A stretch of DNA of 64,000 nt from Ooceraea biroi (taxonomy: Eukaryota; Arthropoda; Insecta; Hymenoptera; Formicidae): the NCBI RefSeq assembly GCF_003672135.1, contig NC_039519.1, positions 6,386,001-6,450,000 of the forward strand, given 5' to 3'. Below the pieces are notes generated by a model. That model had not been told where the DNA came from. It did no database searches and saw nothing but the letters and a program-made list of their open reading frames with translations. How positions within the stretch are numbered: the first letter of the stretch is position 1; the number at the start of each line of letters is the position of its first letter. Shown here piece by piece: positions 51,306 through 64,000 of the stretch. Made by a program: the position numbers and the translations under genes.

Positions 51306-52916
51306 GTCCGCATAGTCTTGAATTTCTCGGCGATACCGGCGGGCGTATAGGGATCATAAATTACGATTTATTGCAGTGGCAGCGCCTCCGCTCGGCGGAT
51401 TATCTTACCGTTATGTCAGCACGCTACAATTATATTTACATTTTCTTCGTAATGGAATAGCATACCAGGATCGCAGTCAGCGTTCTAGCCACGAAGTAAA
51501 CGAGACGTGTCCGGGATGGATTTTCAAGGCAACTGGGCTACCTGCCCCGGAGGATACAACGTTTATAACATCGACTTAATTTGATCCTGAAGCAGTCTCC
51601 GCGAGAAAATCAGGAAGCTGTCTAAACACCCAAGATGCTACGAGACGATCGCAATAACTCTATCGTCATTTTCGTCTCAGGAATAACATGACACGCCGTT
51701 TAATAATAATACCGAGCAAGCAATCGCGTGTACGTGGCTGATGTTCAACTGGGAAGAATGTCTTCTTCCTTCGTCACTCATATTAGAACTAGAGACGTAA
51801 ATTTTTTCTCTTAACGGTTTTATGGAGTAAAGAAAAACGTAGGTGAGATTTTAGAGGCCGCACTAACGATAGCCACAAGATTTGAACGATTAAATGGCCG
51901 CGAGTTTAGGCTTTAACAAGATGTACACCTGACTGGGAATGATTTTAATGGTTGTATAAACGAAACAAATTTATGGTCGCTGGAGTGAGGATAGGGGCAA
52001 GAGGAAACGGGAGACGGATAGCGGTTTGTTTCGGAAAGCCCCGGCCAATCCTCCGTCTCCTTTCGCGGGGTGAACGCACAAGCTGAACGACGCGTCAGGC
52101 ACGACATGGGGAGAAGATGTCCGGCCGGTCATAAATATGGAATCCAGGTATTTGGCGTGTTTTCAATAAAACGGAGTCCAGATTCGTGCTGTCGCTTTTA
52201 CGACTCCTACTGCATCCATCGCTTGCCTGCTGCCATTGGCGCGCGGCGACGTTATCGGAAACATGCCCGCCACGAAAACGGGTTTCGATCCGAGATATCG
52301 AAACGCTAGGATCCCTGCGTCGTCAAATTCATCGAGATGTTCGCGATATTGATTTTGCCGAATACTCTTTTGTTACTTTTGACGATAAAGCGTCAATGCA
52401 GAGTGAAACAATGAGATAGTATTAATCAGATGACCTCAACTAAATTAGAATTTAAAAAATATCTCGGAATTGATATGTAATGTATTTATATAATTCCATT
52501 TGAATTTAATCAGATTTCAACACAAGTTATTCGATACGTTTTCTTCAGTAGCACAGTTTCAGTATAAAAGAAGTGAAAACAGGCTGCATGATGATGAACT
52601 GACTTCGGGAACAGGAACTGTACGTCTACAGAAACAGAACCGAGTTTGGGTCAGAAAGATGCCAGGGGGAAAGGGAGTTTAAGAGGCAAAAGGTCCAGCG
52701 AGAAGGAAGGAGGGCCCGCACTCGACCAGCTGATGGATCTAATCAACATTCCTCCCTAATCACGATAGTCCTTTCTCTTTCTTTTTTCCTTCTCTTCCTC
52801 TGTCTCTCTCTCTCTCTTTGGGGGTACTCCCTGTTCCTCCACTCTTCACGTAAGAGCCTCTCGACTTCCCGACTCTGTATATACAGTGCCTTTCGTTCTT
52901 TCAACCTTCCCATCTC

Positions 52917-52947
52917 ACTCGCTCTCGCTCTCGCTCTCGTTCTCTCG
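52917..52947. repeat. CTCGCT hexanucleotide repeat
   Basis: About four consecutive CTCGCT-type units (ACTCGCTCTCGCTCTCGCTC and onward), just after a longer CT-rich stretch at 52780-52825. Confidence 0.75.
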
Positions 52948-54731
52948 AATCCGACAGATTTGCAGATGCGTCCACCTCTCGTCTCGCCGTCGCCGCCACC
53001 GCAGTCGTTTTAATTTAACCGACGTATAAATTAGACTCCCAAATGATCGTCCACCTCAAAAAACCGCCGCGACCACGAATAATCGACGGTGCGCCGTAGG
53101 TGATCCGCGCTGACGAACCACCATCATCTTCCTTCTCGAATCTTTCGGATTTATAACGGCAACACAAGACCTCAAGCGAGGCTTTCGTACAGAATCCGGA
53201 TCATTTGCTACATCCTCTCCGCGAGAATTAATTAATCAAAGGAAGATACGTATTTTTTGTTCTCCCTTTTACATTTGCTCTCATTTCCGCTACTTTATTT
53301 TATGTATAATATCATTTACGTTTAAAGATATAAGAGAATATGTATAAATTAGGCAGAATATGCAATTCCGAAATTCTTCAACGTTCATTAAACAGTTTTC
53401 GTAAGTTTTTCATCCGCGTCAATGTCACATTAATATTGATCTAACGTCATCCGAATAAAATAATTGCTCCAAGTGACAGAAGTGTTAAATATCGGACTTC
53501 CTGTCAAATTTATTCATAGAATTACCAAATGCGATTGTCACAAGATCGTCGCAGAATATTATTCTCTTAGCGCCGGGTCGCGTTATAGCGCACATCGCGA
53601 CATCGACGATATGATATCGCATTAAAAGAAAGGAAAGGAACAAGGGAGAGAGGAAGGGAAAGAAAGCGGGGAAGAGGATTCCCTCGCATTAGCGCGATAT
53701 CTCGAGGTGGACGCTCGAGGCGGACCTCGGCGAAATGTGGGATTTTAATTCCCGTGCATCGTCGATCTCCGCGACGGGGTTGAATGTCGCCGAAGGAAGG
53801 CCCACGGTTTGCGGGTGCCGGCGATAACGGCGGCCAACGTACCACCAACAACACGGTCGAAACCGGCAGCAACAACCAGCGGGCGTACTATCGAGCTCGC
53901 CTCATATCTAACGGCACGGTGGTGGCGTTCCTCGGCTAATTGGTTTCCCATGTTGCCTCTGCTCCCTCGGGATAAGACGGCTTCGCCGGGTCTCCTCCAC
54001 CCCTGCCTCACCCCTCTTCCCTGCCGTTTCTTATGCCTCTTTGCTTCCCAATCTCTCGTATGCGTCGGTGACGCTCGCTCGTTTTCCTCGCCGGTATTCC
54101 AGGCCAACGAATTCAGCCAATCATCGATTCGATCTCGCATCGATGGGATATCTCCCTATTCCGAAATTTTGCTGTCGAGTTTCCGAGTGTAAACGCACAC
54201 GTGAAAGACGACGACGAACACGACGACATCAAGAGAAACTTGAGCGAAGCGAGTGCGTTTCGGACGGCGAAGCATCCAAGGTCAAGGATAGAACAGAACG
54301 TCCACGGTGGAGAGATTTTAATAAGATTGAGAGCGAATTTGCACGCACACGCGCGCCGAGGGTAACGCGTGCGTGTAGGCTAAAGCGAGCGGGGCGAAAG
54401 CGACGCTAACGATTGCCAAGAGGCAGCATCTTATCGTGAACTGCAATCGCATTAAGCGCGGACAGTGACACCCAGCCCCGGCAGTGTGTATATATACGTT
54501 CATTAGTGCGAAAAATAATCGAGGGTTCGCGGGCATCGTGCAAAGAAACGAGAACGGTCGTTAACGTTCCTTGTTCGTTACCGGCGAGGACTTTCATAAT
54601 ACAACTTATTACTTTGGTAAATTGGCTTTCGTAGAGGCTACACCTTGACCACACACACATACGCACACTCTGTCGTGTTCCACCTTAAATAAGATTACTA
54701 ATGCGCGATAAAGATTGTTTGATGAAATCTA

Positions 54732-56008
54732 TTGGGTTGGCCAAAAAGTAATTGCGTTTTTTTTCCAATAGATGGACATACATGTCTTCAAATGTAACTA
54801 ACTTCATTCTAAACCGCAAATTCATTATGTAGGTTAACAACTCACAGTTCAAGCTTGTTTTACAAAAAGAAAGTACACGATTTCGTTAACAATTGTTTCT
54901 TTGCCGTCGATTTCAAAATGGAAAATCAAAAAGAACATTTTCCTCATATTTTCTTTTATTACTTCCGAAAAGGGAAAAACGCTGTGCAAGCTCATAAAAA
55001 GTTATCTGATGTATATGGCGAAGATGCTTTAAAACTGCGGCAGTATCAAAATTCGTTTACTAAATTTCGATCTGGAGATTTTAATGTGAAAGATGCACCA
55101 CGCTCAGGAAGGCCAATCGAAATTGATGATGACAAAATAAAGGCACTGATCGATTCCAATCGGCGTTTAACGACACGAGAGATTGCTGAGAATCTTAACG
55201 TATCGAAATCGAGTGTTGAAAACCATTTAAAACGACTTGGATACATTAGTAAGCTCGATATTTGGGTAGCACATGAGCTCAAAGAAATTCATCTCACTAA
55301 GCGTATTGACATCCGCGATTCTCTTTTGAAACGTGAGGAAAATGATCCATTTTTGAAACGTATGATAACAGGCGACGAAAAATGGATCGTCTACAACAAC
55401 GTCAAACGAAAAAGATCGTGGAGCAAGCGTGATGAACCTGCTCAAAGCACTGGAAAAGCAGATATTCACCAAAGAAAGATTATGCTGTCAGTCTGGTGGG
55501 ACTTTAAAGGTATTGTGTATTTCGAGCTGCTTGCAAGGAATCAAACCATTAATTCAGACGTATACTGTCGTCAACTGGATTGCCATCAAACAGAAACGTC
55601 GAGAATTGGTGAATCGCAAAGGTGTTGTGTTTCACCATGATAACGCTAGACCACGTACAAGTTTGGTCACTTGTCAAAAATTGTTGCAGCTTGGATGGGA
55701 TGTGTTACCACATCCACCATATTCGCCAGACCTGGCACCATCAGACTACCATTCGTTTCGTTCTTTGCAAAACGCCTTGAATGGTAAAACCTTTACTGCT
55801 GATGAGGATATCAAATCGTTGTTGGAATTGTTTTTTGCTGAAAAAGATAAGAACTTTTTTGAGCGCGGAATCATGAAGTTGCCTGAAAAATGGCAAAAGA
55901 TAATCAAACAAAATGGACAATATATTGTTTAATAAAGTTTTTGTTTCCCATGAAAAATTCGCCTTTTATTTATATAAAAAAAACGCAATTACTTTTTGGC
56001 CAACCCAA
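54732..56008 (+). mobile_element. Mariner transposon (mellifera-subfamily-like), nearly complete
   Basis: The 1277-bp element is bounded by perfect 33-bp inverted repeats (54732-54764 and 55976-56008). They start TTGGGTTGGCCAAAAAGTAA and continue to TTGCG and eight T residues. TA flanks both sides (54730-54731 and 56009-56010), the usual mariner target duplication. Length, ends and the internal transposase frame (D,D34D type) all agree. An AATAAA signal at 55931-55936 overlaps the stop codon of the transposase. The identical repeats indicate a recent insertion, in the orientation antisense to hth. Confidence 0.95.
54918..55932 (+). pseudogene. Mariner transposase with one frameshift
   Basis: The start is taken at MENQKEHF (54918), where family members begin, not at the in-frame ATG 63 bases upstream (54855). 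Residues 1-110 hold the paired helix-turn-helix DNA-binding region, with a SGRP linker at 63-66. WVAHEL at 116-121 corresponds to the conserved WVPHEL motif with Pro changed to Ala. The first catalytic Asp is in TGDEKW (residue 153, codon 55374-55376). Near 55580, after RQLD, the frame shifts by one, apparently with loss of a few codons. The remainder reads in the next frame with HHDNARP (Asp codon 55639-55641) and YSPDLAPSD (third Asp, 55744-55746), 34 residues apart. The frame ends at the TAA at 55930-55932. The 1015-nt span is slightly shorter than a typical coding length of about 345 codons. The break separates the first Asp from the other two, so this copy cannot make a working enzyme unless the frame is bypassed. 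Confidence 0.93.
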
Positions 56009-56010
56009 TA

Positions 56011-59000
56011 CAACGGTAGGTACCCTGAAAATTTGGATACACCGACAGCTCTCGTGAAGCAATGGGAAGGAATACATACTATTGATAGATTGTAGACCGT
56101 AAACTGTCAACTCGTGAGAACCACTGTTCATGGCAGAGAGAAAGAAAGAGAGAGAAAGAGCAGGGGGAGGAGAGGGAGAGAGATGCACCGGACGGATGAA
56201 GCCTTGATAGCGGCCACTCTGCCCACATATGTTAACGCGTTCGCATAGGCATCGCGTGACACACACCACGGCACGCATACGGTGCGCACGTGAACGAGGA
56301 AGGGACGTATTGACAGCGACGGTACTCGACCTGAAACCCACCGAAACGTTTCACCGAGACGAGACATTGCGAGGCGACAGTAACGCTAAGCTAGGATCAC
56401 GAATGTGGACAAGAGACTCGCCTAATCGGCCGCAAGTGCGCGCTCACAAGCGATCAAACATTGATTGAACTTCTGAAAGAACAAAGAGCAAGAACGCAGC
56501 AGACGCAACAATTCGGAAATTCGAGAACGTCGACGTCGAGCAAACAGGGTTTCACGAGTCGATGGTGGACATAATCCAAGATGGTACTCGCATTTTTCGT
56601 AGGGACTCTCGTCCCTGCCCCTAGCGAGGGTGGATTCGATCCGAAGGCGTGATAAGACGGAATTGGAAGCCGCGTGACACGCGTACGCCGTCTGTCAGTC
56701 AGTCTGTCCGTGTTTACCACAGACCCGGTGTGGATACTCGGCAGTTGCCACACCCGCGCGCTTGATCGCACTCGCGTCGAGGGAGCGAGACGAGCGAGGT
56801 CCTCCCTTCCGCGGGATATGGATCCATATCCGTAAAATGCATGTATATTTAACGAGGTCGTCACCGCGCGCGAACCTTGGGAGCGTGGCGCGACGCAAAT
56901 TCTTGCGGAAGCTTAGTTCCGAGCGAGTCGGATGGTCCGTCAGAGGGGCACACGGGGAACACGCGCGATTCCGAATCCACGTACGTGCGTCCCACGTGTG
57001 CTGAAAAATGGAAGAAGATCTTCGTCCTCGCTCCGGTGAATGCGAGCGATATGTCGCGACAGACGGACATAAACGTGGTACGCGAGTTGGAGACAAGCGC
57101 GCGCACGAAAGTGCATCTTTGGTAGGAAATTCTTTATGATGATATCTGAGAGCACGCTCTTCTTCCACGAATAATATGTCTTGCATAATTTTACTCTACA
57201 TATTTATCTAACATATTACGAGCGCAGCTGAAAAATCTCTCTGGGAGATTACATAGCAGCGACTTGTAAAGCAGAAACGTCAGCGCAAAGATTAACGTCT
57301 CATAACTGTCATCGGTAATTAATAGTTGTGATATAATTAATTAATGCGCGTTAGCTCAGGACATAAACAATGCGGGCAAGGCACGAGCACGCCCCGAGAT
57401 ACACATCGGCAATCGATCATTATTCGTCCGTGTGGTTAGTTACTATGGCGCGGAGCAACGCGTCATATAATGAGACGCGGCGGCCGTGGAGAAGCTCGCT
57501 AATAATAACGCGCGCAATCAAACGCTCGAGTTCGAGAGATGCTGTTTCTATTGGCGGCGCACAGCAGGAAGAGTCGGTCCAGAACTGTCCGCGTTCGACG
57601 TTGACCACACAACGCGTCGGCTGTCAGTGAATAGATCGACGCGCGAACGATGTTTCACCCTTGATTCGCGCAAATTGCACTTTAAGAGACAAAAGAGACC
57701 GTCGCAACAATTAATCGCAACACCCGCGATACGACAGGAAAGAATTATTTAAAAATATGCTTCGTGTAAAAGACCGATCAATCGTCGATTTTCAATGCTG
57801 CATCGATCCCGAGTAACTTTCAACGTGCACTGCTTTACTCATCGCCGTAGGATCGTGGGATTTTGAAGAAGGAAGAAATCTTGACGTCGAGAGTATGGAA
57901 GCTCGTGCTTCGAGCCGTAAACGAGGAGAGAATAAGTATCTGCGGTAATCCGCAAACTTCCGTAACGATTCCGTCAGATCAAGCGAGCAGCACGATCGCC
58001 ACGGGCAGAAAGCAGCCACGGTCGTTAGGAGGAAATGGTTTTTAAAAGGGGAATGTCGGAAGGGGAGCATGGGGGGTTGCTCGCTCACCTCCTGTCCTTA
58101 CGTCTGTCATTCGAAACACGCAACACACTCTCTCGCACGCCACGCTGCTATTACACCGCGCGTTGACCACGCCGCTAACCGTGCCTGTACATATTTATTT
58201 TTACACGTATCCGTATGGCGTGAGGGTGCAGGAGTGCTTTCATACAAAAAGAAAGGAATCCGCGGAAGCCGCACCTGTGTGCCGGAGAATCCCTGATAGC
58301 GAAAAGGAGATTCGCGGTAAGCAGGTACGTGTCTGCCGTTCGCGCTCCGCCGATTACACTTCCGATTTCTTATTATCTTATCATCTACATATCTTCGTAG
58401 AGGAAATACGAATGAAGAGAAACATTTCCGCTCGTACTCGGTTTCGATAATTCCTCGCGCCAAAACCGCTCGTGATACTCGATGTCTCCCGTAAATATAA
58501 TCGCGTAAAGTCTGCCAAGAGTAGCGGTGTCATAAAACACGAGATTGAGTGACTTTTCCCGTTGACTACTCATAGTCATTAGTCATTATTTTCCGCGGGG
58601 GAATGCTTTTCTTCAGCGAACGTGGGCGAACCCGACAGGCGAGCTGCGTGCCAGCATCTTGCGTTTCCTCTCGAGTGTCCGTTCGAGACTTAGGAATGGC
58701 GTGTAAACAATGGCCGTAAAACACGAAGGAGACGGTGAACGGCGACCAGAGACTCTATCTTAATTGCCGACAGACAGATAAAATAGGGCACCAAGGACGT
58801 CGCGCGCCGAGCGGAGGCGGATGTCGAGCCTCTTCGAACGTCGCGCGATCTTTCGCGCCGCGGCTTAGGTCCAACAGGAAGTCGTTCACGCTTCTTGCCG
58901 CTTCTCTTCTAAGTCTGCAACGGTGTGTGGTGGGTCGCCCCTGCCGCGCCCAGCCACCACCGTTAATGCCCCCTTACCTTACGCTTTACGAGAGGGAGAA

Positions 59001-62000
59001 CGGGCTGGGCCCACCGACGCCGTATAATTATCATATTACGATTATGTTTATGGTCCGACGTGACTCTAATTAAATGTGTACCCAGTCTGAGCAGCGCCGC
59101 GCAGCCACCGACAGAAAGCTACTCCGTGTTTACGACGTAAACCCACGTGGTGCGCAGGGAGCTTCCTCAAAAGCAAACCCGGTCTCCACGTCTCACAACC
59201 GGAGGGGGTAACTTCCTGGTGTACTTGTCATCAGCGAGGGAAAATTAATTGTCTCTTCCCGTTACCAAATATTCATAACTTCAGAAGAACGCGATGTCGT
59301 ACAGAAATATCTTCTTCGATGAAGATGTTTTCTCCATCTTAATTTATTGAACAAGTCATTTTCTGTAATCTTTATGGCATTCTATAAATTTACGTACATT
59401 TTAATTTATTTCTTTAATGGAGAGAGTACCGGGGGATGTTAGCTTTTATATTGTATGTGCACATTTTTGCCATTTAAATTTACATAAGCTGCCAATACAA
59501 TCGAGGAGGACACATTAATGATTGCAAAGAACGAGAAAGTTTCGTCGCGTTACGCTACACGTTACGCAACGCGTATGTATATCGTCGGAAGATCTTCGAC
59601 GTTGATCGTCTCGTATCGGTATCTCGATGTCGCTGTGTATAGGACACATAACAATATCCGAGGGAATAAGAGCCATTGCCTCCTGGCAGGGCTTCGAGCG
59701 TTTACGATCGTGCGGGACAGGAAAAAGGGGAACGACGATCAGCCATCGAGATTTCGTTTCCAGCCTCGGGAGTCGAATGTACACACGCGATCGGCGTCAC
59801 TACGCACAGAGGCAATTTTTGCGAATGAAGACGGCATTTTCGATAAGCAAATACTTTGGCGGGGCCAGATCGCGCAAGTTATGGCCGCGATACGAACATT
59901 GACAATAAAGAAAGTCAGTAAACACATGGACAAATTAGATGGAACGCGGTTAAGAGATTCTCGAAAAACATGAAAAGAATTCCTCTAGATGCAAATATGT
60001 ACATGTTGTACATAAAAAGTTCTTTGAATATTACAGATGTAATAAAAGATTCATAGATAATTTTACGAGTGTACAAATCTTGCTCATCTGTCATATCACT
60101 GCACTCGTTGGACAAGAATGAGCCATTAATATCCTTCATGACAGGCGTCGGCAGGCGAAGCGGACGCGCGTAACAAGAATTCATAATACAACGTAAGTGA
60201 AATGTAATTTCCGCTGTATCACAATTATTGCGATACGCCGTTAATTCGCGTTGCGTGCGATTGTGCGACGGCGCTGCGGGAGATTTTTTTATTGGATAAT
60301 GTTCTTTGCTTGGCAAATAACGTGGCGTCTAATTGCGGTAAAAGGCCGTAAAGCGCGACCGCGCCGATCTATCACTGATGCGAATCAGCCGCGCGTGGCG
60401 AGGGGCGGAAGTTCATTCCGGAGATGTGTCGATCGTGCAAATTGTCTCCTCGCGCGGGAGTGCGTAAGTGCGTAAGCGGGCAGACGCATCGTCGTCTCCG
60501 TACGACATAACAATATAAATATGTGTGACCCGAGGAGGGCGAGAGAAGTGAGAGGAGCGCGAGACGAGGTCGACGAGAGATTGGCCGCGGGATAGACGAG
60601 GAGAGAGTTGACCGCCAACGAGGCGAGTCGACGCGGAATTGGGGGACGCGCAGAGACGGCCAGGCGGATGTGTTGAGTGATGTACTTCCGGTTATTGAAC
60701 GCCGTCTGAAGGCTGAAGCGACTCTTGAAGTTACGTCGCGCTGCCTGCGCTCGTCGCAGACTCCCGACCCGACACCTGGACTCGCCGACGCATGCCCCGA
60801 TCCTTTCGGCACCAGGGAACATGTTTGCGGCCTCCTGGATATAGTCCTGATTAAATACACCCGTCCAGGAAGAGGCGCATGGCACGAGTGAAAACATCTG
60901 CTCCGGCTACGGCGCGCGGCTCTCGACTTGACGTCAACGTTAAGACACCGTCAGGTCGAATCGAGGAAGAAGCATAATAAAATGAAATATTTAAAAAATA
61001 TCGAGATCATGGAAGGCGGAGTTGTATATGTATATAACGTATATAGATAAATAAATAACTGCGACAAACAACATTCGCATATTCGTACGAGACACTGCTC
61101 TCTCCCATTTTCTAAGTTGGTAAGTGATATTGATTGTCCCAATTTTGGGAGAAAGCATCGAAATTACTCGAGCGCGTGTAAGAGAGTTGCGGAATGCGGC
61201 GACATAAGGTTCCATGTTATTATATCATTAAAAATATGCCATCAGAAATTCACGTTACCCGCTATCTCCGCTCTTCGTTAATGTTCCTTTAATATCGAGT
61301 GATATAACGTGATGATAGCGCGGGACGCACACGACCCGGCGCACGAGTGTTCCTCACTTAACCGAATCGCGTTTCGTAATTTCTCGCCGCTAAGTGGTCC
61401 AGCACTGCGGGCGTTTTAACATTCCCTCTCATTACCCGAGAGTCCGAAAATATTTTTTCGCCACTCTCGATGGAAATGCGCTCCATTAAAAGAAGCGGGA
61501 TGATACGCGCGCAACAATCCGATCGGTGCAACGCAGCGACGAAAAGAAGAGCTACGTGGGCGGTTCGTGCTTCAACGTTGTAATAAATCACTCCCGCCAG
61601 AGTAAATGAAAATTTATGTCATAAACGTGTAGATTGCCGGGAGATAATTACTTTGCGCTGTAATCCAACTTCGCGTGTTACGAAAGCACGAGGATGGGAA
61701 TGATGATAAAGCCGATAACATGTATTATGTTACCGAAATTATCAATATGCGTCGGGCGTAAAATCTTCCAGACTTATCGCGCAGTCCTTTCACAAATCCG
61801 TTGATGCCTTCTTAAGCCCGTTTTTCCTCATAAAGAGATTTCGAGCTACTGCAATGTAAATATCTACGCGCACCAGTTTTCAATTAAACTTTCCTCTTCG
61901 GATACTTGCTCTCTTTCCTGCCGGACGTTAACTGTCCGTCGACACGCACGCTTGATAGCCTGAATCGTTTATAATCGCGGCATTGTATGAGGTGTAAGTA

Positions 62001-64000
62001 GGCGATACGTGCTCGCATTCAATTCTGCGTTTGGAGCCTAGAACTATTAGCCCGAGTCGTGCTCCATCGCCGACTCCGCACAACGCCGTCTTCAGCTTCC
62101 GCGCTTGCCTTTTTCTTCTTTTCTAATTCCGCGCTAAAGAGGCCGCCCGGCGTTTATGACTCGGGCTAAAAACGCTGCCGGCCGCAAACGAGGAGAATTA
62201 CGAGAAGCTCTTACGGCAAATCAGTACTTAATGATACAATGAGCCGTGTTTTCTCCGCGCGAGTCTTTACTTTGCCGGCGCTCTATAATTTCGGGGGACG
62301 CCCGTTGGTTACCAAAGTAAACGCGACGTTATTTGCCATCGCAAATCATGCGACGTGCATTAACAAATTACCTCATTTTATAAAAATGCCTTCGGTAGTT
62401 GGTCTCGCGAGCGAGATGAGACGCGTTCTGCGATGTGGCTCTCGCGCGTAACGTGAGAGTTTTCGGAGCTGCCCGCTCGTGAAAGAGCTCGGATCAGCAC
62501 ACACGATATCGACGTGTGTACACGTCCGTCAATTTAGGATAGCGTCAGAGCGTGACGTTAGAATTACGCAATGCGCGCGTGTTCGATGCGTGTGCGCCGC
62601 GTACACGACGCCTGAGAGTGTCGTTTGTGGTTTGCCTCGCGTGTCTTTCTTCTTTTTTTTCACCCGGTGCACATGACGATTGCAAAGGGTGGACAACGTG
62701 TTTGCGTATGCGTATCTTTGAGGATTTGTTAGCTCTTTTTCCACGGCACAGCGTATCCGCGGGTTGTTGTGACGGAATAGACGGGACGCGATTATGACAC
62801 GGCAGTTTTCCCTCGATGGTTTTTGTTAACCCGTTTGCATCAGCAAGCGGAATATTCTACAACCGCACTACCGTACAACGGAGGTCACTGCGGAATATTC
62901 CAGGCACTCAAAGGTCGATGATGCAAATGCGTTACTTTGTCGACAAAGAAGCGGGCGAGCTTAGCACTTTTATAAAAAGAGACATTGAAGAATTGTTTTT
63001 TCCATTCGAGTTTATGCATAACCGCGGTGCACAAGTTGTGCGTAAAACAAAAAAAAAACACACAAAGCCATTTTCCGCGTACAGTCAATGAATTCACTCG
63101 CGTCGCTCTCAGCACGTGTAAGAATTAAATAGTGAGAAATAAAATATAAATAAAAGTGTCAAGACAAAGTCCCCTTTATGGGACAAAAATCAACCGAGCG
63201 TACGAAATCGTCAGTCTTGCGTTTTATTCGAAGAATGATACATGTCGGAGCGCGTTGTATCGATCCACGTTACTACGAGTAAATGACGTCGCGTTGGAGC
63301 GAGCGCGTGAATTCGCGCGCGGTCATTACGCGGCAGTCTTTTTGCCCCGTTCCTCCCTTTTATTTCCATTCACACCTCTACATCAAAGCGTAACAACTCC
63401 GAGGTCCGACGTTCAACCGGACATTTCACAAGGCTGGTTTCCCCCAGAGGCGACTCGCGGCGGGTGCGGTCGTTACCGAAAAGATGCACGCGCACGACTC
63501 GCCGTGTAAACGGCCGGCACCGCGTCGACGTAGTAATGACGATTTAATGGCACGCTCTGCCGACGTAATGATCTCGACGCGTACGCGTTCGGTTGCGGCG
63601 CGCCGCGGCCATATGGACGCAAACAACGTTGCGAGCGACCGACACCTCTCGCAATGCAGCGTGCGACCCGAAATTATAAATCGTCGAACGCCCGTGGCGG
63701 AGCTTGATTATTTTGTCATGACTCTACGTACGCGGAGTATATGCACGATAAAAAAATATTGATATTCCTTTATAGCGTTATATCGGCGACGAACACGAGA
63801 CCGTTCGCGAAGGCTCTCGTCGCGATTTAATAAACAACCGTGAGCAAACGAGTACTTATCAGCGGAATAATACCGAGTCGATCCACGCGTCCGAAACACG
63901 CAAGAACCCTTTCAGAGCGCCGTTTGCTCGTCATCGTTATGGGCCGTCTCCTTCCATTAAGGAATAATCATTTCGCGATGCTCTCGGCTGCCGCCAGCGT
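56011..64000. other. Non-coding stretch upstream (hth intron or beyond)
   Basis: No supported exon or RNA gene. A GA-rich tract sits at 56140-56182. Weak donor-like sites on the minus strand near 58085 (AGGAG|gtgagc) and 58975 lack plausible acceptors. The sequence is assumed to continue the intron 5' of the hth exon, but it could also include unrecognised untranslated exons. Confidence 0.45.
56140..56182. repeat. GA-rich tract downstream of the mariner
   Basis: GAGAGAAAGAAAGAGAGAGA continues into further GA and GGAG units, about 130 bp from the mariner end. Confidence 0.75.

Larger units (their letters stand above)
47331..54729. other. Non-coding stretch 5' of the hth exon (intron)
   Basis: I looked for the preceding hth exon (MEIS-domain residues such as SLMVQAIQVLRFHLLELEKV or CLKGKMPIDLVIDERD) and did not see it. 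The stretch has a 26-bp near-perfect palindrome at 49438-49463, a CT repeat at 51285-51305, CT-rich DNA at 52780-52825 and a hexanucleotide CTCGCT run at 52917-52947. No gene is supported. Confidence 0.5.

Overview
This window looks like intronic DNA from a hymenopteran insect, most likely an ant. It has moderate GC, abundant CpG outside a few AT-rich islands, many GA/CT microsatellites, very few real coding segments and a mellifera-type mariner. No bacterial-style gene layout is present, and almost all open frames of 60-235 codons look like chance frames in CpG-rich DNA. The species cannot be fixed from the sequence alone.

One host coding exon is well supported: 47171-47300 on the minus strand. 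It is a 130-nt internal exon with a good acceptor, branch point and donor, and it encodes the linker between the MEIS domain and the TALE homeodomain of the transcription factor Homothorax (Hth/Meis). No other hth exon was found. If so, the exon lies between two very long introns: more than 16.7 kb on its 5' side (47301-64000) and more than 47 kb on its 3' side (47170-1). Within the 3' intron, on the same strand and about 28 kb from the exon, the sequence around 19087-19110 has a pyrimidine tract and CAG fused directly to GTAAGTG. That is the layout of an insect recursive-splicing ratchet point. A second donor lies 51 nt further on, defining a phase-matched candidate recursive-splice exon.

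The rest is intronic sequence with insertions. (1) 9011-10517 and 24186-24697 are two copies of one family of inverted-repeat element. They have 15-bp terminal inverted repeats (CCCGAGTCGAAATTT), 2-bp flanking duplications, and an internal tandem array of about 302-bp units that each carry 59-bp inverted arms. (2) 14322-14996 is an AT-rich MITE-like element flanked by TA. (3) 43117-43933 is an AT-rich element whose 38-bp inverted repeats begin with CACAGTG, followed by a 23-bp spacer and a nonamer-like ACAAAACTC, with a 5-bp CGTCG target duplication. This is the architecture of Transib and RAG recombination signals. (4) 54732-56008 is a nearly complete mariner with perfect 33-bp repeats, a TA duplication and a transposase broken by one frameshift. 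These five insertions total about 4.8 kb.

The most interesting items are the RSS-like element, the inverted-repeat element that carries a palindromic array, and the candidate recursive splice site. The remaining DNA may hold hth enhancers, but I could not support any specific one.
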